From Archivesica marissinica (lineage: Eukaryota; Mollusca; Bivalvia; Venerida; Vesicomyidae), in assembly GCA_014843695.1 (NCBI GenBank), contig CM026390.1:93953975-94017974 (forward strand): 64,000 nt of DNA, in the 5' to 3' direction. Below are positions 1 to 13,800 of this stretch, one piece after another. Made by a program: the position numbers and the translations under genes. The notes under the pieces were generated by a model. It did no database searches. It was not told where the DNA came from and was given only the letters and a program-made list of their open reading frames with translations. How positions within the stretch are numbered: position 1 is the stretch's first letter; each line of letters opens with the position of its first letter.

Positions 1-3000
1 ATAGCTGACTGGATGGACAGACGGAGGGATAGATGACTGGATGGACAGACGGAGGGATAACTGACTGGATGGACAGATGGATGGCTGACTGGATGGATAG
101 CTAACTGGATGGACAGATGGATGGATGGCTGACTGGACAGATGGAGGGATAGCTGACTGGATGGATGGATAGCTAACTGGATGGACAGATGGGGGGATAG
201 CTGACTGGATGGACAGATAGATGGATGGATGGCTAACTGGATGGACAGATGGATGGATGGATGGATGGCTGACTGGATGGACATATAGATGGATAGCTAA
301 CTGGATGGACAGATGGATGGAGGGATAGCTGACTGGATGGACATATAGATAGATGGATAGCTAACTGGATGGACAGATAGATGGATAGCTAACTGGATGG
401 ACAGATGGATGGAGGGATAGCTAACTGGATGGACAGATAGATGGATAGCTAACTGGATGGACAGATGGATGGAGGGATAGCTAACTGGATGGACAGATGG
501 ATGGATGGACAGATGGATGGAGGGATAGCTGACTGGATGGACATATGGATGGATGGCTGACTGGATGGATGGACAGATATATGGATAGCTAACTGGATGG
601 ACAGATAGATGGATAGCTAAATGGATGGACAGATAGATGGATAGCTAACTGGATGGACAGATGGATGGATGGATAGCTAACTGGATGGACCGATAGATGG
701 ATAGCTAACTGGATGGACAGATGGATGGATGGCTGACTGGATGGATGGACAGATAGATGGATAGCTAACTGGATGGACAGACAGAGGGATAGCTAACTGG
801 ATGGACAGATGGATGGATAGCTAACTGGATGGACAGACAGAGGGATAGCTAACTGGATGGACAGATAGATGGATAGCTAACTGGATGGACAGACGGAGGG
901 ATAGCTAACTGGATGGACAGATGGATGGATAGCTAACTGGATGGACAGACAGAGGGATAGCTAACTGGATGGACAGACGGAGGGATAGCTAACTGGATGG
1001 ACAGATGGATGGATAGCTAACTGGATGGACAGACAGAGGGATAGCTAACTGGATGGACAGACGGAGGGATAGCTAACTGGATGGACAGATGGATGGATAG
1101 CTAACTGGATGGACAGACAGAGGGATAGCTAACTGGATGGACAGACGGAGGGATAGCTAACTGGATGGACAGATGGATGGATAGCTAACTGGATGGACAG
1201 ACAGAGGGATAGCTAACTGGATGGACAGACGGAGGGATAGCTAACTGGATGGACAGATGGATGGATAGCTAACTGGATGGACAGACAGAGGGATAGCTGA
1301 CTGGATGGACAGACGGAGGGATAGCTGACTGGATGGACAGATGGATGGATAGCTAACTGGATGGACAGACAGAGGGAGAGCTGACTGGATGGACAGACGG
1401 AGAGATAGCTGACTGGATGGACAGATAGATGGATGGATGGCTGACTGGATGGATGGATTGCGAACTGGATGGACAGATGGAGGGATAGCTGACTGGATGG
1501 ATGGATAGCTAACTGGATGGACAGATGGAGAGATAGCTGACTGGATGGACAGATGGATGGATAGCTGACTGGATGGACGGATGGATGGATGGATGGACAG
1601 ATGGAGGGATAGCTGACTGGATGGACAGATGGAGGGATAACTGACTGGATGGACAGATGGATGGATAGCTGACTGGATGGACAGATGGAGGGATAGCTGA
1701 CTGGATGTACAGATGGAGGGATAACTGACTGGATGGACAGATGGAGGGATAGCTGACTGGATGGACAGATGGAGGGATAGCTAACTGGATGGACAGATGG
1801 ATGGATGGATGGATGGATGGCTGACTGGATGGATAGCTGACTGGATGGACAGATGGAGAGATAGCTGACTGGATGGACAGATAGATGGATGGCTGACTGG
1901 GTGGATGGATTGCGAACTGGATGGACAGATGGAGGGATAGCTGACTGGATGGATGGATAGCTAACTGGATGGACAGACGGAGAGATAGCTGACTGGATGG
2001 ACAGATGGAGGGATAGTTGACTGGATGGACAGATGGAGGGATAGCTGACTGGATGGATGGATAGCTAACTGGATGGACAGACGGAGAGATAGCTGACTGG
2101 ATGGACAGATGGAGGGATAGTTGACTGGATGGACAGATGGAGGGATAGCTGACTGGATGGACAGATGGAGGGATAGCTGACTGGATGGACAGATGGAGGG
2201 ATAACTGACTGGATGGACAGATGGATGGATAGCTGACTGGATGGACAGATGGAGGGATAGCTGACTGGATGGACAGATGGAGGGATAGCTGACTGGATGG
2301 ACAGATGGAGGGATAGCTAACTGGATGGACAGATGGATGGATGGATGGATGGCTGACTGGATGGACAGATGGAGGGATAGCTGACTGGATGGACAGATGG
2401 ATGGATAGCTAACTGGATGGACAGACAGAGGGATAGCTAACTGGATGGACAGACGGGGGGATAGCTAACTGGATGGACAGACGGGGGGATAGCTGACTGG
2501 ATGGACAGACGGGGGGATAGCTAACTGGATGGACAGACGGGGGGATAGCTGACTGGATGGACAGATAGATGGATAGATGGCTAACTGGATGGACAGACGG
2601 AGTGATAGCTGACTGGATGTACAGATAGATGGATGGATGGCTGACTGGATAGATGGATGGCTGACTGGATGGACAGATAGATAGATGGATGGCTGACTGG
2701 ATGGATGGATAGCTGACTGGATGGCTGACTGGATGGATAGATATCTGACTGGATGGCTGGCTGGATGGATAGATAGATGGATATCTGACTGGATGGATAG
2801 ATGGATGGCTGGCTGGATGGATAGATAGATGGATATCTGACTGGATGGATAGATGGATGGCTGGCTGACTGGATGGATAGATGGATGGATGGCTGACTGG
2901 ATGGACAGATAGATGGATAGCTGACTGGATGGATAGATGGCTGACTGGATGGATGGATGGCTGACTGGATGGATAGATGGATGGCTGACTGGATGGATAG

Positions 3001-4468
3001 ATGGATGGCTGACTGGATGGATAGATAGATGGATGGCTGACTGGATGGATAGATAGATGGATAGCTGACTGGATGGATAGCTGACTGGATGGATAGATAG
3101 ATGGATGGCTGACTGGATGGATAGATAGATGGATGGCTGACTGGATGGATAGATGGATAGCTGACTGGATGGATAGATGGATGACTGACTGGATGGACAG
3201 ATGGAGGGATGGCTGACTGGCTGGATAGCTGACTGGATAGATAGATGGATGGCTGACTGGATGGATGGATAGCTGACTGGATGGATAGATGGATGGATGG
3301 CTGACTGGATGGATGGATGGAGGGATAGCTGGATGGATGGCTGACTGGATGGATGACTGAGTGGATGGATATATGGATGGATGGCTGACTGGCTGGATAG
3401 ATGGATGGATGGCTGACTGGCTGGATAGCTGACTGGATAGATAGATGGATGGCTGACTGGATGGATGGATAGCTGACTGGATAGATAGATGGATGGATGG
3501 CTGACTGGATGGATGGATGGCTGACTGGCTGGATAGATGGATGGATGGCTGACTGGCTGGATAGCTGACTGGATAGATAGATAGATAGATAGATGGATGG
3601 CTGACTGGATGGATGGATAGCTGACTGGATGGATAGATGGATGGATGGCTGACTGGATGGATTGCTGACTGGATGGATAGATGGATGGATGGCTGACTGA
3701 CTGGATGGATAGCTGACTGGATGGATGACTGGATGGATGGCTGACTGGCTGGATAGATGGATGGATGGCTGACTGACTGGATGGATAGCTGGCTGGCTGG
3801 ATGGCTGACTGGATAGATGGATGGATGGCTGACTGGATGGATAGATGGATGGCTGACTGACTGGATAGATGGATGGATGGCTGACTGGATGGATAGATGG
3901 ATGGATGGCTGACTGGATGTATGGATAGATGGATGGATGGCTGACTGGATGGATGGCTGACTGGATGGATATATGGATGGATGGATGGCTGACTGGATGG
4001 ATAGCTGACTGGATGGATGGCTGACTGATGGATGGCTGACTGGATGGATAGATGGATGGATGGCTGACTGGATGGATAGATGGCTGACTGGATGGACAGA
4101 TAGATGGATGGCTAACTGACTGACTGGCTGGATGGATGGCTGACTGGATGGATGGATGGATGGCTGACTGACTGGATGGATAGCTGACTGGATGGATGGC
4201 TGACTGGATGGATGGCTGACTGGATGGATAGATGGATGGATGGCTGACTGGATGGATATATGGATGGATGGCTGACTGGCTGGATAGATGGATGGATGGC
4301 TGACTGGATGGATATATGGATGGATGGCTGACTGACTGGATAGATGGATGGATGGCTGACTGGCTGGATAGATGGATGGATTGCTGACTGGATGGATGGA
4401 TGGATGGATGGATGGCTGACTGGATGGATGGATAGCTAACTGGATGGATAGATGGATGGATGATGGAT
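1..4468. repeat. Tetranucleotide-derived minisatellite (about 28-32 bp units)
   Basis: The stretch is built from GGAT/GGAC/AGAT tetranucleotides organised into units such as AGCTAACTGGATGGACAG followed by a variable GATGGAT tail. Between about 829 and 1380 the units are a regular 28 bp and form an 84-bp three-unit higher-order repeat (the AGACAGAGGG variant recurs at 1031 and 1115). From about 2640 the units become more irregular, with GGCTGACTGGAT dominating. It lies in a TEPSIN intron downstream of exon 6 and runs off the left edge. Ser/Ile/His/Pro-rich reading frames on the minus strand are by-products of the repeat. Confidence 0.95.
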
Positions 4469-4552
4469 AATATTTTTTTGAATTCATCACAATATAACAT
4501 ACAACACATGGTTACAAAAATATGTCATGATAATACAAATGGTTTGGGCTTA

Positions 4553-4735
4553 TATTAATCACTCTCGAGACCTCATTCCTGATGGAATCCATCGCCACGA
4601 GGGAGAGAGAAGAGGCAATGTGGAATTTAAATGCCTTGGCTAAGGGCATAATTGTAACGGCTCCAGTGGGGCTCGAACTCAGGGCCTTTCGAACCTTAAG
4701 AGAACAAGCTACCACTGAGCTAATACAACTTTCAT
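4553..4735 (-). mobile_element. tRNA-derived SINE, family C
   Basis: Read on the minus strand, it has a tRNA-like head (A-box TAGCTCAGTGGTAGC, B-box GAGTTCGAGCCCC), a body with GGCATTTAAATTCCACATTG, and a tail with CGAGAGTGATTAATAT. Six copies or fragments of this family occur in the window. The 98-residue frame at 4582-4878 reads over it and over TEPSIN exon 6 antisense, and is not a gene. Confidence 0.85.
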
Positions 4736-4778
4736 ATCGCTATACTCTGATTTTGCATAAGGCAGGCAGAAGACTCAC

Positions 4779-4868
4779 TATTTGTCTGGACAGCAGCTGT
4801 GTTTCCAAATCCCTCCATTTTGGATGTTTTACCTCTCTCAGTGCTTGCAATGCTCGGGCCGATGCCTA
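4779..4868 (-). CDS. TEPSIN: TEPSIN coding exon 6
   Basis: 90 nt after acceptor TTTATTTGCAG, ending before donor GTGAGTC (phase 1). The first two bases complete the codon left by exon 5. The peptide includes IGIGPSIASTERGKTSKMEG then FGNTAAVQTN; the (M/K)xGFG segment matches the region just after the ENTH domain in vertebrate tepsins. It is the first exon beyond a 15-kb repeat-filled intron. Confidence 0.78.
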
Positions 4869-7800
4869 CTGCAAATAAATGTTCACACCATGTCTAAATC
4901 CAAGCAATATATTCAGGTGCTGCCATAGTCGAAATTATGACAAAATTTATGCAGAATGTAAACAAGTAGGTATAAAACAAGGTGGTACGTTTTACAGGAC
5001 AAACATTTCAATGTGTCAACTACGGTAGGCCTGGACAGTATAGGGTTTAATCTCAATGTGTCAACTACGGTAGGCCTGGACAGTATAGGGTTTAATCTCA
5101 ATGTGTCAACTAGGCCTGGACAGTATAAGTTTTAATCTCAATGTGTCAACTAGGCCTGGACAGTATAAGTTTTAATCTCAATGTATCAACTAGGCCTGGA
5201 CAGTATAAGTTTTAATCTCAATGTATCAACTAGGCCTGGACAGTATAGGTTTTAATCTCAATGTGTCAACTAGGCCTGGGCAGTATAGGTTTTAATTTCA
5301 ATGTATCAACTAGGCCTGGACAGTATAGGGTTTAATCTCAATGTGTCAACTAGGCCTGGACAGTATAGGGTTTAATCTCAATGTGTCAACTACAGTAGGC
5401 CTGGACAGTATAGGGTTTAATCTCAATGTGTCAACTAGGCCTGGACAGTATAGGGTTTAATCTCAATGTGTCAACTAGGCCTGGACAATATAGGGTTTAA
5501 TCTCAATGCGCAACTAGGCCTGGACAGTATAGGGTTTAATCTCAATGTGTCAACTAGGCCTGGACAGTATAGGGTTTAATCTCAATGTGTCAGCTAGGCC
5601 TGGACAGCATAGGGTTTAATCGCAATGTGTCAACTAGGCCTGGACAGTATAGGGTTTAATCTCAATGTGTCAACTAGGCCTGGACAGTATAGGGTTTAAT
5701 CTCAATGTGTCAACTAAGCCTGGACAGTATAGGGTTTAATATCTGTGTCAACTAGGCCTGGACAGTATAGGGTTTAATCTCAATATGCCAACTAGGCCTG
5801 GACAGCATAGGGTTTAATCTCAATATGCCAACTAGGCCTGGACAGTATAGGGTTTAATCTCTGTGTCAACTAGGCCTGGACAGTATAGGGTTTAATCTCA
5901 ATATGCCAACTAGGCCTGGACAGCATAGGGTTTAATCTCAATGTGTCAACTAGGCCTGATAGTATAGGGTTTAACCTCAATATGCCAACTAGGCCTGGAC
6001 AGTATAGGGTTTAATCTCAATGTGTCAACTAGGCCTGGACAGTATAGGGTTTAATCTCAATGTGTCAACTAGGCCTGGACAGTATAGGGTTTAATCTCAA
6101 TGTGTCAACTACAGTAGGCCTGGACAGTATAGGGTTTAATCTCAATGTATCAACTAGGCCTGGACAGTATAGGGTTTAATCTCAATGTGTAAACTAGGCC
6201 TGGGCAGTATAGGGTTTAATCTCAATGTGTCAACTAGGCCTGGACAGAATAGGGTTTAATCTCAATGTGTCAACTAGGCCTGGACAGTATAGGGTTTAAT
6301 CTCAATGTATCAACTAGGCCTGGACAATATAGGGTTTAATCTCAATGCGCAACTAGGCCTGGACAGTATAGGGTTTAATCTCAATGTGTCAACTAGGCCT
6401 GGACAGTATAGGGTTTAATCTCAATGTGTCAGCTAGGCCTGGACAGCATAGGGTTTAATCGCAATGTGTCAACTAGGCCTGGACAGTATAGGGTTTAATC
6501 TCAATGTGTCAACTAGGCCTGGACAGTATAGGGTTTAATCTCAATGTGTCAACTAAGCCTGGACAGTATAGGGTTTAATATCTGTGTCAACTAGGCCTGG
6601 ACAGTATAGGGTTTAATCACAATATGCCAACTAGGCCTGGACAGCATAGGGTTTAATCTCAATATGCCAACTAGGCCTGGACAGTATAGGGTTTAATCTC
6701 TGTGTCAACTAGGCCTGGACAGTATAGGGTTTAATCTCAATATGCCAACTAGGCCTGGACAGCATAGGGTTTAATCTCAATGTGTCAACTAGGCCTGGAC
6801 AGTATAGGGTTTAATCTCAATGTGTCAACTAGGCCTGGACAGTATAGGGTTTAATCTCAATGTGTCAACTAGGCCTGGATAGTATAGGGTTTAATCTCAA
6901 TGTATCAACTAGGCCTGGATAGTATAGGGTTTAATCTCAATGTATCAACTAGGCCTGGACAGTATAGGGTTTAATCTCAATGTATCAACTAGGCCTGGAC
7001 AGTATAGGGTTTAATCTCAATATGTAAACTAGGCCTGGACAGTATAGGGTTTAATCTCAATGTATCAACTAGGCCTGGATAGTATAGGGTTTAATCTCAA
7101 TATGTCAACTAGGCCTGGACAGTATAGGGTTTAATCTCAATGTATCAACTAGGCCTGGATAGTATAGGGTTTAATCTCAATGTATCAACTAGGCCTGGAC
7201 AGTATAGGGTTTAATCTCAATGTATCAACTAGGCCTGGACAGTATAGGGTTTAATCTCAATGTGTCAACTAGGCCTGGACAGTATAGGGTTTAATCTCAA
7301 TGTATCAACTAGGCCTGGATAGTATAGGGTTTAATCTCAATGTGTCAACTAGGCCTGGACAGTATAGGGTTTAATCTCAATGTATCAACTAGGCCTGGAT
7401 AGTATAGGGTTTAATCTCAATGTATCAACTAGGCCTGGACAGTATAGGGTTTAATCTCAATGTATCAACTAGGCCTGGACAGTATATGGTTTAATCTCAA
7501 TGTGGCAACTAGGCCTGGACAGTATAGGGTTTAATCTCAATGTATCAACTAGGCCTGGACAGTATAGGGTTTAATCTCAATGTGTCAACTAGGCCTGGAC
7601 AGTATATGGTTTAATCTCAATGTGTCAACTAGGCCTGGATAGTATAGGGTTTAATCTCAATGTATCAACTAGGCCTGGATAGTATAGGGTTTAATCTCAA
7701 TGTATCAACTAGGCCTGGACAGTATAGGGTTTAATCTCAATGTATCAACTAGGCCTGGACAGTATAGGGTTTAATCTCAATGTATCAACTAGGCCTGGAC

Positions 7801-10800
7801 AGTATAGGGTTTAATCTCAATGTATCAACTAGGCCTGGACAGTATAGGGTTTAATCTCAATGTGTCAACTAGGCCTGGACAGTATAGGGTTTAATCTCAA
7901 TGTATCAACTAGGCCTGGACAGTATAGGGTTTAATCTCAATGTGTCAACTAGGCCTGGACAGTATAGGGTTTAATCTCAATGTGTCAACTAGGCCTGGAC
8001 AGTATAGGGTTTAATCTCAATGTGTCAACTAGGCCTGGACAGTATAGGGTTTAATCTCAATGTATCAACTAGGCCTGGACAGTATAGGGTTTAATCTCAA
8101 TGTATCAACTAGGCCTGGACAGTATAGGGTTTAATCTCAATGTGTCAACTAGGCCTGGACAGTATAGGGTTTAATCTCAATGTATCAACTAGGCCTGGAC
8201 AGTATAGGGTTTAATCTCAATGTGTCAACTAGGCCTGGACAGTATAGGGTTTAATCTCAATGTATCAACTAGGCCTGGATAGTATAGGGTTTAATCTCAA
8301 TGTATCAACTAGGCCTGGACAGTATAGGGTTTAATCTCAATGTATCAACTAGGCCTGGACAGTATAGGGTTTAATCTCAATATGTAAACTAGGCCTGGAC
8401 AGTATAGGGTTTAATCTCAATGTATCAACTAGGCCTGGATAGTATAGGGTTTAATCTCAATATGTCAACTAGGCCTGGACAGTATAGGGTTTAATCTCAA
8501 TGTATCAACTAGGCCTGGATAGTATAGGGTTTAATCTCAATGTATCAACTAGGCCTGGACAGTATAGGGTTTAATCTCAATGTATCAACTAGGCCTGGAC
8601 AGTATAGGGTTTAATCTCAATGTATCAACTAGGCCTGGACAGTATAGGGTTTAATCTCAATGTATCAACTAGGCCTGGATAGTATAGGGTTTAATCTCAA
8701 TGTATCAACTAGGCCTGGATAGTATAGGGTTTAATCTCAATATGTCAACTAGGCCTGGACAGTATATGGTTTAATCTCAATGTATCAACTAGGCCTGGAC
8801 AGTATAGGGTTTAATCTCAATGTGTAACTAGGCCTGGACAGTATAGGGTTTAATCTCAATGTGTCAACTAGGCCTGGACAGTATAGGGTTTAATCTCAAT
8901 GTGGCAACTAGGCCTGGACAGTATAGGGTTTAATCTCAATGTATCAACTAGGCCTGGACAGTATAGGGTTTAATCTCAATGTGTAACTAGGCCTGGACAG
9001 CATAGGGTTTAATCTCAATGTATCAACTAGGCCTGGACAGTATAGGGTTTAATCTCAATATGTCAACTAGGCCTGGACAGTATAGGGTTTAATCTCAATG
9101 TGGCAACTAGGCCTGGACAGTATAGGGTTTAATCTCAATGTATCAACTAGGCCTGGACAGTATAGGGTTTAATCTCAATGTATCAACTAGGCCTGGACAG
9201 TATAGGGTTTAATCTCAATGTGTAACTAGGCCTGGACAGTATAGGGTTTAATCTCAATATGTCAACTAGGCCTGGACAGCATAGGGTTTAATCTCAATAT
9301 GTCAACTAGGCCTGGGCAGTATAGGGTTTAATCTCAATATGTCAACTAGGCCTGGACAGTATAGGGTTTAATCTCAATGTGGCAACTAGGCCTGGACAGT
9401 ATAGGGTTTAATCTCAATGTATCAACTAGGCCTGGACAGCATAGGGTTTAATCTCAATGTGGCAACTAGGCCTGGACAGTATAGGGTTTAATCTCAATGT
9501 ATCAACTAGGCCTGGACAGTATAGGGTTTAATCTCAATGTATCAACTAGGCCTGGACAGTATATGGTTTAATCTCAATGTGGCAACTAGGCCTGGACAGT
9601 ATATGGTTTAATCTCAATATGTCAACTAGGCCTGGACAGTATAGGGTTTAATCTCAATGTATCAACTAGGCCTGGACAGTATATGGTTTAATCTCAATGT
9701 GGCAACTAGGCCTGGACAGTATATGGTTTAATCTCAATGTGGCAACTAGGCCTGGACAGTATAGGGTTTAATCTCAATGTATCAACTAGGCCTGGACAGT
9801 ATATGGTTTAATCTCAATGTGGCAACTAGGCCTGGACAGTATAGGGTTTAATCTCAATGTGGCAACTAGGCCTGGACAGTATAGGGTTTAATCTCAATGT
9901 ATCAACTAGGCCTGGACAGTATAGGGTTTAATCTCAATGTATCAACTAGGCCTGGACAGTATAGGGTTTAATCTCAATGTATCAACTAGGCCTGGACAGT
10001 ATAGGGTTTAATCTCAATGTATCAACTAGGCCTGGACAGTATAGGGTTTAATCTCAATGTATCAACTAGGCCTGGATAGTATAGGGTTTAATCTCAATAT
10101 GTCAACTAGGCCTGGACAGTATAGGGTTTAATCTCAATGTGTCAACTAGGCCTGGACAGTATAGGGTTTAATCTCAATGTGGCAACTAGGCCTGGACAGT
10201 ATAGGGTTTAATCTCAATGTGGCAACTAGGCCTGGACAGTATAGGGTTTAATCTCAATGTATCAACTAGGCCTGGACAGTATATGGTTTAATCTCAATGT
10301 GGCAACTAGGCCTGGACAGTATAGGGTTTAATCTCAATGTATCAACTAGGCCTGGACAGTATAGGGTTTAATCTCAATGTGGCAACTAGGCCTGGACAGT
10401 ATATGGTTTAATCTCAATGTGGCAACTAGGCCTGGACAGTATAGGGTTTAATCTCAATGTGTCAACTAGGCCTGGATAGTATAGGGTTTAATCTCAATGT
10501 ATCAACTAGGCCTGGATAGTATAGGGTTTAATCTCAATGTATCAACTAGGCCTGGACAGTATAGGGTTTAATCTCAATGTATCAACTAGGCCTGGACAGT
10601 ATAGGGTTTAATCTCAATATGTAAACTAGGCCTGGACAGTATAGGGTTTAATCTCAATGTATCAACTAGGCCTGGATAGTATAGGGTTTAATCTCAATAT
10701 GTCAACTAGGCCTGGACAGTATAGGGTTTAATCTCAATGTATCAACTAGGCCTGGATAGTATAGGGTTTAATCTCAATGTATCAACTAGGCCTGGACAGT

Positions 10801-13800
10801 ATAGGGTTTAATCTCAATGTATCAACTAGGCCTGGACAGTATAGGGTTTAATCTCAATGTATCAACTAGGCCTGGACAGTATAGGGTTTAATCTCAATGT
10901 ATCAACTAGGCCTGGATAGTATAGGGTTTAATCTCAATGTATCAACTAGGCCTGGATAGTATAGGGTTTAATCTCAATATGTCAACTAGGCCTGGACAGT
11001 ATATGGTTTAATCTCAATGTATCAACTAGGCCTGGACAGTATAGGGTTTAATCTCAATGTGTAACTAGGCCTGGACAGTATAGGGTTTAATCTCAATGTG
11101 TCAACTAGGCCTGGACAGTATAGGGTTTAATCTCAATGTGGCAACTAGGCCTGGACAGTATAGGGTTTAATCTCAATGTATCAACTAGGCCTGGACAGTA
11201 TAGGGTTTAATCTCAATGTGTCAACTAGGCCTGGACAGTATAGGGTTTAATCTCAATGTATCAACTAGGCCTGGACAGTATAGGGTTTAATCTCAATGTG
11301 TCAACTAGGCCTGGACAGTATAGGGTTTAATCTCAATGTGTCAACTAGGCCTGGACAGTATAGGGTTTAATCTCAATGTATCAACTAGGCCTGGACAGTA
11401 TAGGGTTTAATCTCAATGTTCAACTAGGCCTGGACAGTATAGGGTTTAATCTCAATGTCAACTAGGCCTGGACAGTATAGGGTTTAATCTCAATGTTAAC
11501 TAGGCCTGGCAGTATAGGGTTTAATTCAATGTATCAACTAGGCCTGGACAGTATAGGGTTTAATCTCAATGTGTCAACTAGGCCTGGACAGTATAGGGTT
11601 TAATCTCAATGTGTCAACTAGGCCTGGACAGTATAGGGTTTAATCTCAATGTGTCAACTAGGCCTGGACAGTATAGGGTTTAATCTCAATGTGTCAACTA
11701 GGCCTGGACAGTATAGGGTTTAATCTCAATGTGCAACTAGGCCTGGACAGTATAGGGTTTAATCTCAATGTGTCAACTAGGCCTGGACAGTATAGGTTTA
11801 ATCTCAATGTGGCAACTAGGCCTGGACAGTATAGGGTTTAATCTCAATGTATCAACTAGGCCTGGACAGTATAGGGTTTAATCTCAATGTGGCAACTAGG
11901 CCTGGACAGTATAGGGTTTAATCTCAATGTGCAACTAGGCCTGGACAGTATAGGGTTTAATCTCAATGTATCAACTAGGCCTGGACAGTATAGGGTTTAA
12001 TCTCAATGTATCAACTAGGCCTGGACAGTATAGGGTTTAATCTCAATGTGGCAACTAGGCCTGGACAGTATAGGGTTTAATCTCAATGTATCAACTAGGC
12101 CTGGACAGTATAGGGTTTAATCTCAATGTATCAACTAGGCCTGGACAGTATAGGGTTTAATCTCAATGTGTCAACTAGGCCTGGACAGTATAGGGTTTAA
12201 TCTCAATGTGTCAACTAGGCCTGGACAGTATAGGGTTTAATCTCAATGTGTCAACTAGGCCTGGACAGTATAGGGTTTAATCTCAATGTGTCAACTAGGC
12301 CTGGACAGTATAGGGTTTAATCTCAATGTGTCAACTAGGCCTGGACAGTATAGGGTTTAATCTCAATGTATCAACTAGGCCTGGACAGTATAGGGTTTAA
12401 TCTCAATGTGTCAACTAGGCCTGGACAGTATAGGGTTTAATCTCAATGTGGCAACTAGGCCTGGACAGTATAGGGTTTAATCTCAATGTATCAACTAGGC
12501 CTGGACAGTATAGGGTTTAATCTCAATGTATCAACTAGGCCTGGACAGTATAGGGTTTAATCTCAATGTGTCAACTAGGCCTGGATAGTATAGGGTTTAA
12601 TCTCAATGTGGCAACTAGGCCTGGACAGTATAGGGTTTAATCTCAATGTATCAACTAGGCCTGGACAGTATAGGGTTTAATCTCAATGTGTCAACTACAG
12701 TAGGCCTGGATAGTATAGGGTTTAATCTCAATATGTCAACTAGGCCTGGACAGTATAGGGTTTAATCTCAATGTATCAACTAGGCCTGGACAGTATAGGG
12801 TTTAATCTCAATGTATCAACTAGGCCTGGACAGTATAGGGTTTAATCTCAATGTGCCAACTAGGCCTGGGCAGTATAGGGTTTAATCTCAATGTATCAAC
12901 TAGGCCTGGACAGTATAGGGTTTAATCTCAATGTGTAACTAGGCCTGGACAGTATAGGGATTAATCTCAATGTATCAACTAGGCCTGGACAGTATAGGGT
13001 TTAATCTCAATGTATCAACTAGGCCTGGACAGTATAGGGTTTAATCTCAATGTATCAACTAGGCCTGGACAGTATAGGGTTTAATCTCAATGTATCAACT
13101 AGGCCTGGACAGTATATGGTTTAATCTCAATGTGGCAACTAGGCCTGGACAGTATAGGGTTTAATCTCAATGTATCAACTAGGCCTGGACAGTATAGGGT
13201 TTAATCTCAATGTGGCAACTAGGCCTGGACAGTATAGGGTTTAATCTCAATGTGGCAACTAGGCCTGGACAGTATAGGGTTTAATCTCAATGTATCAACT
13301 AGGCCTGGACAGTATAGGGTTTAATCTCAATGTATCAACTAGGCCTGGACAGTATAGGGTTTAATCTCAACGTGGCAACTAGGCCTGGACAGTATAGGGT
13401 TTAATCTCAATGTATCAACTAGGCCTGGACAGTATAGGGTTTAATCTCAATGTATCAACTAGGCCTGGATAGCATAGGGTTTAATCTCAATGTGTCAACT
13501 AGGCCTGGATAGTATAGGGTTTAATCTCAATGTGGCAACTAGGCCTGGACAGTATATGGTTTAATCTCAATGTATCAACTAGGCCTGGATAGTATAGGGT
13601 TTAATCTCAATGTGTCAACTACAGTAGGCCTGGATAGTATAGGGTTTAATCTCAATATGTCAACTAGGCCTGGACAGTATAGGGTTTAATCTCAATGTAT
13701 CAACTAGGCCTGGACAGTATAGGGTTTAATCTCAATGTATCAACTAGGCCTGGACAGTATAGAGTTTAATCTCAATGTGCCAACTAGGCCTGGGCAGTAT

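Noticed and set aside
2409..4509. Minus-strand proteins of 642-693 residues rich in Ile-His-Pro-Ser-Gln
   Set aside because: Pure translation of the GGAT-type minisatellite; no domain, no splice context, and equivalent frames in other registers.
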